Shown here: positions 17,480 through 26,011 of the stretch, one piece after another
Layout: each line of letters begins with the position of its first letter
Position numbering within the stretch: position 1 is the first letter of the stretch
Assembly (NCBI GenBank): GCA_035388225.1
Contig: DAOOPM010000022.1
Coordinates: forward strand, 1 to 64,000
Length of the DNA: 64,000 nucleotides
Reading direction: 5' to 3'
Source of the DNA: SB25 sp029560875
GTDB lineage: Bacteria; Bacteroidota; Bacteroidia; Bacteroidales; Tenuifilaceae
Position numbers and translations under genes: made by a program
Notes under the pieces: model-generated
Database searches by the model: none
Seen by the model: only the letters and a program-made list of their open reading frames with translations
What the model was told of the DNA's origin: nothing

Positions 17480-20400
17480 CTACCATCCTGGTAAGAAATT
17501 TATTCCCCATCGAGCCGATTCTAGACCGCCTAGTTGGAATGGAATCGCATAGTAGGGTTCCAAAATTAACATCCCAAACAAATTGATTCTTAAACTTATA
17601 CCGCTACTAACAAATGGTGTCCGTTGATTAATGTTTTCGGGTTTCCACTTTAGTGTAGGAGGATTCTCCTTGGTCCAAGCAATACCAGCATCGGCAAATA
17701 GTGCTAATTCAGTATAGAATGTACCTGATTTAAAAACAGTAAGTCTTTCTGGACCAGTAAACGGTAAACGAATCTCAAAATTCATAATTACCATATGGTC
17801 ACCAGTTAATTGTTCTACACTTAAGTTGCTATTCTGAGTGTAGTTATAAAAAGTGATATTGTCATATCCTCTTATATACCAAGGGTAACCAATATAAAGA
17901 GGGTATAGAATTGAGTCTCTTACTGAAGAGCCATATCGACCATAGTATATCCCTCGCATAGCAAAACTAAATGGCTTAACAAAGATATACTTACGTAAAT
18001 CTACTAAACCTCCCCAGTAACTATATTCTCCTAAGGTTTTATCAATTTGAAATCTTACCCTATTACCACGCATTGGAGAGGCAATACCAAAATCGGAATT
18101 GTCATATACATAAGCACCATGTGTTCTTTGAAGCCAAAATCCCGGGGGTGTTTCTCCTCGTTTTTTCCCTTCATAGTAAGAGTATATATCAAGTCTATAG
18201 TAGTAACGTGACATTGATGCTCCAAATTCTAGCCTTTGAGTTTGTGATAATGGGAAGTAACTTAAACCACCAAGTGATGTTTCAAATAATCTATATAGCC
18301 ATAGTTGATACTCTCCAATATATTCTGTTTCACTAATCTGAATAGTGTCAAATACATATTGCGGAAAGGAGTATGGAATATGCGAAGCAGTTACTCCCCA
18401 TGTAATATACTTTTTTTGTTGTAAGTAAGTGAACTGACCTCCAAAATCCCAAATTTCACCATTCAGTGATAATCCTGTATATATCATATTTTTTCCAACA
18501 ATATCACTAAAAAGCATTTCAACGCCACCAGCCATTCCTGTCCCGTAAGGGCTTGTGCTGATACCCATTCCAATATTGGATATATAATCAAGTTTAAATT
18601 TTGGTCTGTATTTAATGGTTTTAAAAGAATCAACAAGATTTAAAAGTTGTGTGTTGTCAGCTAAATTCTTGTCAACAAGGCCTTCTGTTGCTCGGTTCAC
18701 AGGTGGTAGTATGGAGGCGTTAAAATTAACAAAATAGGGGTCAACTTTTTCTGGTTTAAAGTCCACAGAGTCCGCAGTGTAAATTGAGTACTTTGTCCCG
18801 TAATAGTGTGAATAGCAAACCTCATCGGTTTCACGGGCAACACTCATTGCTGGAGCTAAGGGTGTCATCCCTGAAATACCGGTTAGTATATTTGTTAATC
18901 TGTATGTTTCATTGGTGTAGGAATCGAACTTGAATAGATTTCTGTAACCATCGGCATTGGTTAAGAAATAAATATTCTTTCCATCGCCAGAGTACATAGG
19001 GTTTAGATTGTCTGCTCCTGGAAATATGTCATATACTTTAATGGCTTTATTTGTAACATCAAGTGTTGCAATGTTATACCCAACGTTTGTGTTTGATAAA
19101 GTGTCGCTATCGGATGGTCGGTCGGTTGAGTATGTTATTCTTGTTCCATCGGGCGACCACGATGGATGTATATTGCTCCAACCATCATTGGTGAGTTGAG
19201 TAACAAGGTTAGTCTCTAAGTCAACCATATATAGGTCGTTAATGCCATCCACAAGACCTGACACAACAATATTTTTTCCATCGGGCGACCAAGCAGGGTA
19301 GTTGAATGAGGGTACACCAACAATGGATACCTCCTTAACGAGTTTGTCGTCAAACACATCAACAATAAGTAATTTATTTCTACCCTTGCTGAATGCTACA
19401 AATGCGAACTGTTTGCTATCGGGCGACCAAGTACCTGCCGATTCAATAAAGTTCAATGCATCTACCTCGGATTCGTGAACTACACTAGATAAACGCCGAA
19501 TAATTGTCCCGCTCGTGGCATGAGCTAAAAATAAATCGATGGAGAATAAGTCTTTCTCTGAGTAAAAGGCTACATAACGTCCATCGGGACTAACAGCAGG
19601 CGAAATATTTATTTCCCCAGCATTTCTTTCAAATAGTATCTTGGCACCAGCAGGGTCTTCATCTTTGCTAGGAAGAGTACTGTTGAAATAGTCGTAATAA
19701 ACTGATTTCCATAGGCTGGAGAAGGATTTTTCGTTTAATCCTACATACTTTGTTAGAGCATAGTTATAACCTCTTTTGGCTGTTTCCTTGAAAATAGGGT
19801 TTATTAGGCTATCGCCAAATGTTCTACCAATGAATGACCAAAACGCATGTCCCCAACGATAAGGAAAGTACTTGTTTGGGTAGTATGTCATATTCTCAAG
19901 GGTAGGAAAGTCGTCGTTTAATACAGCATCGCGCATCCACATGGCTGTTTGGTAGTCGTTGGTTCCAATGGAAAGGTATTCAGCCATACCTTCAACCATC
20001 CATAAAGGGAGGTTGCGAATTGAGTTAAGCGATGTAGAATCGCCAGTTATCAAGGAGTTAAACTGGAAGGCATGAACCAATTCGTGCCCTAATACGTGGT
20101 CGGTTTGGCTCCATGTTTCCGTAATGGGCATTACCACCCTGTTTTTTAAGGCTTCGGTTACCCCGCCTGTTCCAACACCTATAGAGCCAGATATTGCAGT
20201 GGTTTGTTGGAAGTCTGCATGATTGCTATAAATTAAAAGAGGGTTACGTTCGGTAATAGAATCTCTGAAAACTTGATAATGCCTATCGTACCATTTTTCG
20301 GCCGATAGGGCAATTTTATTCCTTAAACTATCATTTTTTATGTAATGATAAATTTCATAGTTTGGTGTTTGGAAAACATCAAACTTGAAATTTTTGTAAA

Positions 20401-20494
20401 TAGGCTTATTTCTTCCAAAATACTGGGCTTTTAAAGGAGTTGCAATGAAAGTTATGATTAGCAATGCCAATCCAAAAAGAATTTGTTTTTTCAT
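17480..20494 (-). CDS. exported gluzincin-like peptidase with PD40 propeller and C-terminal outer-membrane barrel
   Basis: A predicted 1004-residue exported protein. The signal peptide is about residues 1-23 (ending LKAQ), which fixes the start at 20494. A peptidase MA-like domain carries HELVH (about 137-141) and a downstream EGMAEY supplying the third zinc-ligand glutamate (about 172). PD40/TolB-like blades with SPDGKxxxF motifs follow (about 290-560). The last ~350 residues are rich in amphipathic Tyr/aromatic beta strands and end in Trp, as expected of an outer-membrane barrel. The catalytic set looks intact. Possible roles are surface proteolysis or envelope assembly; the substrate is unknown. 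It is flanked by hydrogenase genes but nothing ties it to them. Confidence 0.78.
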   Translation of the reverse strand: MKKQILFGLALLIITFIATPLKAQYFGRNKPIYKNFKFDVFQTPNYEIYHYIKNDSLRNKIALSAEKWYDRHYQVFRDSITERNPLLIYSNHADFQQTTAISGSIGVGTGGVTEALKNRVVMPITETWSQTDHVLGHELVHAFQFNSLITGDSTSLNSIRNLPLWMVEGMAEYLSIGTNDYQTAMWMRDAVLNDDFPTLENMTYYPNKYFPYRWGHAFWSFIGRTFGDSLINPIFKETAKRGYNYALTKYVGLNEKSFSSLWKSVYYDYFNSTLPSKDEDPAGAKILFERNAGEINISPAVSPDGRYVAFYSEKDLFSIDLFLAHATSGTIIRRLSSVVHESEVDALNFIESAGTWSPDSKQFAFVAFSKGRNKLLIVDVFDDKLVKEVSIVGVPSFNYPAWSPDGKNIVVSGLVDGINDLYMVDLETNLVTQLTNDGWSNIHPSWSPDGTRITYSTDRPSDSDTLSNTNVGYNIATLDVTNKAIKVYDIFPGADNLNPMYSGDGKNIYFLTNADGYRNLFKFDSYTNETYRLTNILTGISGMTPLAPAMSVARETDEVCYSHYYGTKYSIYTADSVDFKPEKVDPYFVNFNASILPPVNRATEGLVDKNLADNTQLLNLVDSFKTIKYRPKFKLDYISNIGMGISTSPYGTGMAGGVEMLFSDIVGKNMIYTGLSLNGEIWDFGGQFTYLQQKKYITWGVTASHIPYSFPQYVFDTIQISETEYIGEYQLWLYRLFETSLGGLSYFPLSQTQRLEFGASMSRYYYRLDIYSYYEGKKRGETPPGFWLQRTHGAYVYDNSDFGIASPMRGNRVRFQIDKTLGEYSYWGGLVDLRKYIFVKPFSFAMRGIYYGRYGSSVRDSILYPLYIGYPWYIRGYDNITFYNYTQNSNLSVEQLTGDHMVIMNFEIRLPFTGPERLTVFKSGTFYTELALFADAGIAWTKENPPTLKWKPENINQRTPFVSSGISLRINLFGMLILEPYYAIPFQLGGLESARWGINFLPGW

Positions 20495-20721
20495 AAAAAT
20501 AAAATAATTAATCACTCTCATTTGCTGAGAATTGGATTAAAAATTATTGGCCAATTTTATTAGATAACAATTTCCGAAATGTAATTGTTTATTATCAAAA
20601 ATCACACCATTTACGCATATTTTAGATGAAATATTATTGATTAGTATTACGACTTTTATCCCAATATTGATTTTCTCGCTAGTTTCTTTTAAATTTAATG
20701 AAACTTTAAATTCATACAACT

Positions 20722-20976
20722 ATGGCAGAACATGTAACTGTTTTAGGTATTAGAATTGAAGATAGAGTAAAAGAGGCTGGTGAAGTTCAAAAAGTTCTTA
20801 CCAAGTTTGGTTGCTCTATTAAAACAAGATTGGGATTGCACGAAGTTTCCAATGATTTCTGCAGTTCATCAGGATTAATTCTTCTTGAACTAACAGGCCC
20901 AAAGGATGAACAAGAGAAATTGCATGAAACTCTTGTGAAAATTCCGGGAACTTTAATCAGGAAGATGGAACTTTAA
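20722..20976 (+). CDS. TM1266-family iron-only hydrogenase system putative regulator
   Basis: An 84-residue ACT/NikR-C-like protein. The VTVLGIRIEDR start, central SIKTRLGLHE and late GLILLELTG match the TM1266 family, which occurs with [FeFe] hydrogenase maturation genes. Its molecular function is not established to my knowledge; a regulatory role is inferred from fold and genomic association. It is a single gene between leftward genes, within 5 kb of both hydG and hydE, which supports the assignment. Confidence 0.82.
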   Translation: MAEHVTVLGIRIEDRVKEAGEVQKVLTKFGCSIKTRLGLHEVSNDFCSSSGLILLELTGPKDEQEKLHETLVKIPGTLIRKMEL

Positions 20977-21008
20977 AACTAATTTGTTGATTTTGCTTAA
21001 CAGCAGAG

Positions 21009-21971
21009 TTATTCATTAGAGAGTACCTCTGCTTTTTTCATCTCAGGAGCGGTTATTAACTCTGTTGCTTCTGAGGATAAAAGGTCAATTGGTTTAATAA
21101 TGTACAATGCTCCTGATAGAGAAACAATCGCCGATATAAAGTAGAATATTAAACTCAGGGCAACACATACTTCGGGCTTTGAGCCAATGAGGTTTGCTCC
21201 AATAACAAAGGCCATTTCGCGGGCTCCAATTCCCCCTACTGTGAACGGAATTACTGAAACTAACGATGATATTAGGAAAAGCATTAGGTAGCCTTGCACA
21301 TTGCTTGTAATTCCTATGGAAAAAAGGATGAACATTGCACTGATTACCTGTAACGACTGTATTGCTAAGGATTTATATAGTACTTCTTTCCATACCGCAA
21401 GAAACTCTTTGAAGAATAGCCTATTAAATATAAAGTAAGCAATTGGTGCAAGTATTATTAGAACCAAGGTTAAATATTTATACTTTATTTGAAGCGGCAC
21501 CAGAATGAATAGTAACACTGTTAGTATTCCCACTGCCACTAATCCAGAAAGTCTATCGTTGAAAAGCGCCCAGAATATTTTTCGATGCCTTACATTGCAT
21601 CGTTTACTAAGGATTATAACTTTATACCCATCGCCGCCAATACCGCCCGGAAGGAAAAGATTGTAGAACATGCCAAGCAGGTAAAGCCTAAAGTTATTTC
21701 TGCGACTAATGTTTAGTTTAATTACTTCGAAGAAGTGGTATAAGCGAAATGATGCAATAACCTGAGATGCGAAAAAAAATAAAAGAGCAGGAAATAGTAA
21801 CCAAAGGTTGGCCTCTTTATAAAGTTCCAACACCTGTTTTGTTTCAATCTTGCTGAAAACCCAGTAAAGCAGCGCTAATGTAACAGTTACTTTTATTGTC
21901 GTTTTTAGAAAGGCCTTTTGCCAAGCAGTAAGACGAATACTTTTTTTTATTTTTGTGAAAATACCCCGCAT
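21009..21971 (-). CDS. flippase-like / lysylphosphatidylglycerol synthase TM-domain membrane protein
   Basis: A 320-residue polytopic inner-membrane protein with about eight hydrophobic segments. It has the family's conserved loops: PGGIGGDGYK around residue 110 and the later PFTVGGIGARE. These belong to the UPF0104/AglD-like flippase superfamily (also the membrane half of MprF), thought to move lipid-linked substrates. It lacks any catalytic MprF C-terminal domain. The open frame begins with TTG-ATG; the ATG at 21971 is used. The substrate is unknown. Confidence 0.75.
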   Translation of the reverse strand: MRGIFTKIKKSIRLTAWQKAFLKTTIKVTVTLALLYWVFSKIETKQVLELYKEANLWLLFPALLFFFASQVIASFRLYHFFEVIKLNISRRNNFRLYLLGMFYNLFLPGGIGGDGYKVIILSKRCNVRHRKIFWALFNDRLSGLVAVGILTVLLFILVPLQIKYKYLTLVLIILAPIAYFIFNRLFFKEFLAVWKEVLYKSLAIQSLQVISAMFILFSIGITSNVQGYLMLFLISSLVSVIPFTVGGIGAREMAFVIGANLIGSKPEVCVALSLIFYFISAIVSLSGALYIIKPIDLLSSEATELITAPEMKKAEVLSNE

Positions 21972-22034
21972 CAAACAAATTTTTCAAGGCGCAAAAGTAT
22001 AATAATTATCCAATTAGATTATTCTGGAGCATAA

Positions 22035-22062
22035 AAAAAACTCCCATTTCTGGGAGTTTTTT
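22035..22062 (-). terminator. intrinsic terminator between the LiaF-like and flippase-like genes
   Basis: A 12-bp stem built on AACTCCCA/TGGGAGTT with a TTTC loop (22035-22046 with 22051-22062), bordered by A and T runs. On the minus strand it ends the LiaF-like transcript; the symmetric A/T flanks make it potentially bidirectional. Confidence 0.8.
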
Positions 22063-22081
22063 AGGCAAATTATTTCTTTAC

Positions 22082-22801
22082 TTAGAAACTCTTGATATCA
22101 GTTCCACCAAATAGAACCAATCCCTTAAGAACTAGTTCTGATGATGATTGTGACTCGGGTTGAGCGCTAATTTTACGCTTATCGGAAATTCCTCCAAAAA
22201 TGGATACTACCTCAATTTTGAGTTTCCAATCCGATGGAACAAGCATTTTTGAACCACCAAAGATGCATAGCATTTCAAGTGTATGTGAACCTGAAGCCAA
22301 TTTAGCCTCCGATAAATCAATAGTAGAACCTCCAAAAATATTTGTGATACGTCCGCCTTGGAAGTTTTGTGAGTTTAATCGTTGCTCCGAACCACCAAAT
22401 ATCGATAAATCGTCAATGTAATCATCTTTGCTTTCAACGGAGTTGATAGGTTTCCATTTCCTTTGGCAACTTCGGCTAAATATTAACGATAAACCAATTA
22501 CTAGAAGAACTGCTGGCCAGAATAGGTTGCGAAGATTAACTGGGAAATCGTAGTATTTTGCAACTAGGAAAAATACACCAATGGCAATTAAAACTAACCC
22601 TGTAGTTTTGGAGCCTCGTTGAGTGAAAAATATTAATCCAATTACGATTAAGATGGTTTGCCAAGTGAAGATATAACCACGCCAGGGTATATTGTAGATA
22701 TCAAAATTATCAACAAGAATTAAACCGGCTAAAGCAACTAGTAGCAATCCAATAATAATTCTGGATGAATTAAATTTTGGTGAGTTTTCAATCTTTTCCA
22801 T
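22082..22801 (-). CDS. LiaF-like membrane protein
   Basis: A 239-residue protein with four hydrophobic segments in the first ~115 residues (LiaF transmembrane-like region). A cytoplasmic beta-rich domain follows, with repeated IFGGS / FGG motifs about every 25-35 residues, as in the C-terminal domain of LiaF-type cell-envelope stress proteins. In Firmicutes LiaF restrains the LiaSR two-component system. No LiaS or LiaR partner is adjacent here, and Bacteroidota homologues are often solitary. It ends at a strong terminator and begins 44 bp after hydE, so the two may share a transcript. Confidence 0.75.
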   Translation of the reverse strand: MEKIENSPKFNSSRIIIGLLLVALAGLILVDNFDIYNIPWRGYIFTWQTILIVIGLIFFTQRGSKTTGLVLIAIGVFFLVAKYYDFPVNLRNLFWPAVLLVIGLSLIFSRSCQRKWKPINSVESKDDYIDDLSIFGGSEQRLNSQNFQGGRITNIFGGSTIDLSEAKLASGSHTLEMLCIFGGSKMLVPSDWKLKIEVVSIFGGISDKRKISAQPESQSSSELVLKGLVLFGGTDIKSF

Positions 22802-22844
22802 TTGTCTGTTTTTTTTAATTGTCCGTTATAAAATTAAGGAATAA

Positions 22845-23924
22845 TTATTTACGATTCTGAAAATGTTTTGAATTTCCGTGTTCACCATATCCAATTTCGT
22901 CGCCGGTGAGTTGAATTCGAGCCTCCAAGCAGTTTTTGCAATCGTCGGCAGCATCGTCAACACAGGGTTTATTCTCGTACAACTTATAATCGTTGCGGTA
23001 GGCACCTGGCGTGATGTTAGGCATCACAATATTCGCACCAACTTTTATTGCTTTTTCTCGTCCCAGAGGGTCAATGGCCTGTAGTGCAGTTGGAGCAGCA
23101 ATATTGATGTCTTTCATAATTATCCTTAAAAGGGCGGTCATTTTAAGTGCTAGGTCAAATCGCTCTTTTAGAGGTAACAGAGAATCCTTAAATTCATATA
23201 ACGGTGTGTTTGGATGCTCTACGTATGGGCCCATTCCAACCATATCAATGTCCATTTCTTTAATCCAAAGTAAATCCTCTGCTAAATGCTCTAGGGTTTG
23301 GAAAGGTAATCCTATCATTACGCCAGTTCCAACTTGGTAGCCCACTCGGCGTAATGCCTTTAGGCATTCAATACGTTCGTCGTAAATATGATGCTTGTCA
23401 TTTGGGTGAAGTTTTGCGTAAAGTTCCCTGTTGGAACTTTCAATTCGAAGTAGATACCTTACACCACCCTTGTTGAACCACTTGCGGTAGGTTTCTTCTG
23501 TTTGCTCTCCCAACGATAGCGTTATTCCCAACTCGTTGTTGGTAGCAACGTTGATTTTTTCAAGCAGATTTTCAATTCTATCCACATACTCCTTAGTGCT
23601 AACCTCCCCAGTTTGCAAAGCAATACTGCCGTACTTGTTCTCCCAGGCAAATTTTGCAGCATCAATTACTTCGTCGTCAGTAAGGGTATATCGTTTCACC
23701 GCGTTGTTTCCTGCTCTTATCCCGCAGTAAAAACAGTTCTTGCTGCAAATGTTCGACATTTCAATAAGACCACGGAAGTAAACCTTTCGTCCAATATATT
23801 TTTCCTTAATCTCTGCGGCCTTTGTGAAAAGTTGAGTTTTTTCTTCGCCTGTAACGCTGAGGAGTTGAACTAGCTCCTCTTTGGAAAAGTTATCCTTTTC
23901 TAATAGTTGGGCAATATTTGTCAT
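22845..23924 (-). CDS. hydE: [FeFe] hydrogenase maturase HydE (radical SAM)
   Basis: A 359-residue radical SAM protein with the motif C60-x3-C64-x2-C67 (CSKNCFYC) preceded by YFRGLIEMSNI, typical of HydE. C-terminal cysteines (PCVDDAADDCKNC) could hold the optional second cluster. HydE acts on the HydG-derived iron synthon in building the dithiomethylamine-bridged subcluster. Normal length. It lies 44 bp upstream of a LiaF-like gene on the same strand. With hydG at 16 kb, two of three core maturases are in the window. Confidence 0.95.
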   Translation of the reverse strand: MTNIAQLLEKDNFSKEELVQLLSVTGEEKTQLFTKAAEIKEKYIGRKVYFRGLIEMSNICSKNCFYCGIRAGNNAVKRYTLTDDEVIDAAKFAWENKYGSIALQTGEVSTKEYVDRIENLLEKINVATNNELGITLSLGEQTEETYRKWFNKGGVRYLLRIESSNRELYAKLHPNDKHHIYDERIECLKALRRVGYQVGTGVMIGLPFQTLEHLAEDLLWIKEMDIDMVGMGPYVEHPNTPLYEFKDSLLPLKERFDLALKMTALLRIIMKDINIAAPTALQAIDPLGREKAIKVGANIVMPNITPGAYRNDYKLYENKPCVDDAADDCKNCLEARIQLTGDEIGYGEHGNSKHFQNRK

Positions 23925-24082
23925 AAAAATTATTGTACTTGTATTAAATATTTCATCATCAAAAACAGTTTTTATGCTGCAATGTTCTATATTTATTGAT
24001 ATTTTCTGGTGATGTGACTTCGCAATTTTGCGTGCAATTTCACAAAATAGAATGGATTTACAAACTTGTTATTTATCAAGGA

Positions 24083-24784
24083 ATGGACAGAACAAAGCTT
24101 GTTAGACAAATAATACTTTGCATTAAGCAGCTAAAGGAGGAATCGGGGTTGTTGTTTACTGCCGACAATATAATTCATACATCGGGTTTGATGGTGGAGG
24201 AGTACTTCCTTCAAAAGTTCAATCCATTTTTGGATAGGGTTAAGTCTGAAATTAAAAACCTTCCACCCGATGAGTATTTGGCCATTGAACTCGATGCATG
24301 GATAAAGTTACTAAAAGCAAAGTATGATACGCTTGAAAACGATGACCATATTGAGGAGTACGCGGAAGTTTTGTATATCAAGCAGCAATTCTACCCTAAA
24401 CTGATTGATGTTTTGAACGATTTAAAACTTGAGGTGCTAGAGGGTGAGTTCGATGCACGAACCGATGCGGCAATATCATTTATCAATAGTAAAATTGAGT
24501 TGGGACCGAATACGCTGGTTGTTTCACCATCGGTAGTTGCAGCATTAATATCATTGCTTTACAACTTCAATGTTTTAGCACAGAATCAGGATATTAAGGT
24601 TCTGTGTAGCGCTTTCTCAAAAATTACAGGGTATAATCCCGACGATTTGCAATCGTACCTAAGTGTAGATGGAGAATCTGGACGACTAAAGGCAAAAGTT
24701 AATATTGAAGATTTGAGAGTTCTTCATAAACTGCTAAAGAGTATGATGGCCAGAACAGAATTTATACTTTCTTACAACGATTAG
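24083..24784 (+). CDS. uncharacterised helical protein
   Basis: A 233-residue, cytoplasmic, largely helical protein with no signal peptide or catalytic motif that I recognise. The ATG at 24083 (MDRTKLVRQI) is favoured over the longer frame, whose N terminus is unlike a folded domain. The C-terminal part (about 150-230) has a helix pattern faintly like the RteC C-terminal domain of Bacteroidota regulators, a weak impression only. It converges with the SiaC-like gene and the two stops overlap by 4 bp. Confidence 0.6.
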   Translation: MDRTKLVRQIILCIKQLKEESGLLFTADNIIHTSGLMVEEYFLQKFNPFLDRVKSEIKNLPPDEYLAIELDAWIKLLKAKYDTLENDDHIEEYAEVLYIKQQFYPKLIDVLNDLKLEVLEGEFDARTDAAISFINSKIELGPNTLVVSPSVVAALISLLYNFNVLAQNQDIKVLCSAFSKITGYNPDDLQSYLSVDGESGRLKAKVNIEDLRVLHKLLKSMMARTEFILSYND

Positions 24785-25194
24785 CAGTAAGGAATACAAC
24801 GGTAGGGTAAACTAATTTCAGGAAGTTCGAAAAGCACAACGCCTTCGTGGAGTAATTCTTCATCCTCTTCGTGGTAGTTCCAAATAACCTCAATGGTGAA
24901 ATTACCATTCTTGAAATTCGATATTTTTCGTAAAACCTCCCTTAAATACTTATATGATGATGAGTTGATATACTTGAAGTTGAGGTCGACAATAATTTTA
25001 GCAGGACTTTTGCTTTTCATGTGTTCGTAGTACTCATCGAGCCAAATTAAAATCTCCTGATAGAACTCCTTGGCATTTTCGGGATGCGAAATGCCTGATA
25101 TCGAGAAGATATTGGTTTCGGGGTCGAAAAATACTTCGGGTGAATCAATAGCTGCTTCTATCCTTAATGGCTTCATATTATCTATTTCAATCAT
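24781..25194 (-). CDS. SiaC-family regulatory phosphoprotein (DUF1987)
   Basis: A 137-residue STAS-like protein. It shows the family pattern of an IEAAIDSPEVFFDP start, ISGISHPENAKEFY (about 30-45), a KIIVDLNFKYINSSSYKYL segment carrying the candidate phosphorylatable Ser/Thr, and an IEVIWNYHEEDEEL end. In Pseudomonas, SiaC is a partner-switch protein dephosphorylated by the PP2C phosphatase SiaA and phosphorylated by SiaB. No SiaA or SiaB neighbour is present. The only PP2C in the window is the hydrogenase-linked phosphatase at 2526, and a link between them is speculative. The open frame begins TTG-ATG; the ATG at 25194 is used. Confidence 0.82.
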   Translation of the reverse strand: MIEIDNMKPLRIEAAIDSPEVFFDPETNIFSISGISHPENAKEFYQEILIWLDEYYEHMKSKSPAKIIVDLNFKYINSSSYKYLREVLRKISNFKNGNFTIEVIWNYHEEDEELLHEGVVLFELPEISLPYRCIPYC

Positions 25195-25424
25195 CAATGT
25201 AAATATAAAACATATAAATTAGATTTGTCAAACACGCTAATATTTGTTTGATTAATCGACTATTTTCAAAAATGAATTTATTGTTTAGTATGATAAAAGT
25301 GATTATTGAACAATATTATTGATTTAACAGGAAATGCTTTCGATTATTAACAATTTTTAGTGAATTTTAATGTTAAATATTCAAGTGAATGACTTTTTTT
25401 ATATGGAAAAGTCGAAAATGGCGT

Positions 25425-25432
25425 TATATTTG
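25425..25432 (+). promoter_or_regulatory. -7 promoter element of the candidate small RNA
   Basis: TATATTTG matches TAnnTTTG exactly and points rightward into a stretch with no coding frame but ordered hairpins and a terminator. The preceding 25195-25424 is AT-rich with nothing else that I can identify. Confidence 0.55.
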
Positions 25433-25437
25433 TAAAT

Positions 25438-25570
25438 AGTTCTTTTAGAATAGCCCCGTGCAAATAATTGGTTAGTTTGTTCAGAGGATTCTACTAAGGG
25501 GAACTATTCTCGATTTATTGTTAAATCGTGTGTTTGGGGTGGAAGGAGGCCTTTGGCCTCCTTCTTATTT
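25438..25570 (+). ncRNA. candidate structured small RNA, about 130 nt
   Basis: No reading frame is evident, but a consensus promoter lies upstream and a strong terminator closes it. Folding by eye gives three elements. First, a long stem: AGAATAG/CTATTCT (25447-25453 with 25504-25510), an AA bulge, CCCC/GGGG, then TTAGT/ACTAA, closing a 16-nt loop with a 14-nt side bulge. Second, hairpin CGATTTA-TTGT-TAAATCG (25511-25528). Third, the terminator hairpin (25542-25564). The T tail is on the plus strand, so the transcript is not from the leftward gene at 25578. I could not match it to SRP RNA, tmRNA or 6S RNA. Confidence 0.55.
25542..25570 (+). terminator. intrinsic terminator of the candidate small RNA
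   Basis: A perfect 10-bp GC-rich stem GAAGGAGGCC with TTT loop (25542-25551 with 25555-25564) is followed by TTATTTT. On the opposite strand the hairpin is followed by CCACCCC, so it is directional. Confidence 0.85.
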
Positions 25571-25577
25571 TATGCAA

Positions 25578-25952
25578 TTATTTCTTGAATATGAAGTAAA
25601 CCGCCAAGATTAGGAATGCAAAACCTATAAAATGGTTGGTTCTGAACGATTCTGTTTTAAAGGCAAATACGGTGAATATGGTGAATACAATCAGGGTAAT
25701 TGTTTCCTGAATCACTTTCAGTTCTACCAAAGAAAAGGGACCTCCATTTTCTTTGAATCCTATTCTATTTGCAGGAACCTGAAAGAAATACTCGAAAAGC
25801 GCAATACCCCAGCTAATCATAACAATTGCCACTAATCCCAGATTCTCAAACCACCTTAAATCCTTAAATTTTAAATGGCCGTACCATGCAAGTGTCATAA
25901 ATGTATTTGATAGCACAAGCAACAGTATCGTATAAAAAGCCTTCATTCCCAT
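25578..25952 (-). CDS. small four-helix DMT-family membrane protein (DUF486-like)
   Basis: A 124-residue protein with four hydrophobic helices and conserved-looking NTFMTLAWYGHLKF, SWGIALFEYFFQVPANRIG and late LVIFTIF-like segments. This is the pattern of the DUF486 DMT-like family, whose transport substrate is unknown. The longer frame to 26006 has no hydrophobic or conserved start, so ATG 25952 (or 25946) is used. A minus-strand TAnnTTTG element at 26004-26011 gives a short leader. Confidence 0.75.
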   Translation of the reverse strand: MGMKAFYTILLLVLSNTFMTLAWYGHLKFKDLRWFENLGLVAIVMISWGIALFEYFFQVPANRIGFKENGGPFSLVELKVIQETITLIVFTIFTVFAFKTESFRTNHFIGFAFLILAVYFIFKK

Positions 25953-26003
25953 ATTAGTAATGTTTGAAACTGATGTGTAAACGAGTAAAATGAAATTTGG
26001 TTG

Positions 26004-26011
26004 CAAATGTA
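26004..26011 (-). promoter_or_regulatory. -7 promoter element of the DUF486-like gene
   Basis: CAAATGTA on the plus strand reads TACATTTG on the minus strand, matching TAnnTTTG about 50 bp upstream of the ATG at 25952. Confidence 0.5.

Noticed and set aside
20563..20591. Inverted ATAACAATT / AATTGTTTAT near the TM1266 gene as a Rex box
   Set aside because: The arms face the opposite way to TTGTTA-n6-TAACAA and are mismatched; more likely chance.
20537..20719. 60-codon minus-strand frame upstream of the barrel protein
   Set aside because: A/T-rich promoter-like DNA with no start context or recognisable sequence; looks like chance.
24083..24784. Assignment as an RteC regulator
   Set aside because: Only a vague C-terminal helix pattern agrees; no conserved residues could be confirmed without a search.
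25542..25570. The GC-rich hairpin as terminator of the leftward DUF486-like gene
   Set aside because: The minus-strand flank after the stem is CCACCCC with no T run; the T tail is on the plus strand, so it ends a rightward transcript.
25438..25570. Identification as 6S, SRP or tmRNA
   Set aside because: No SRP GGAA/GNAR apical motif, no tRNA-like ends, and no long closing stem of 6S type could be drawn by eye.
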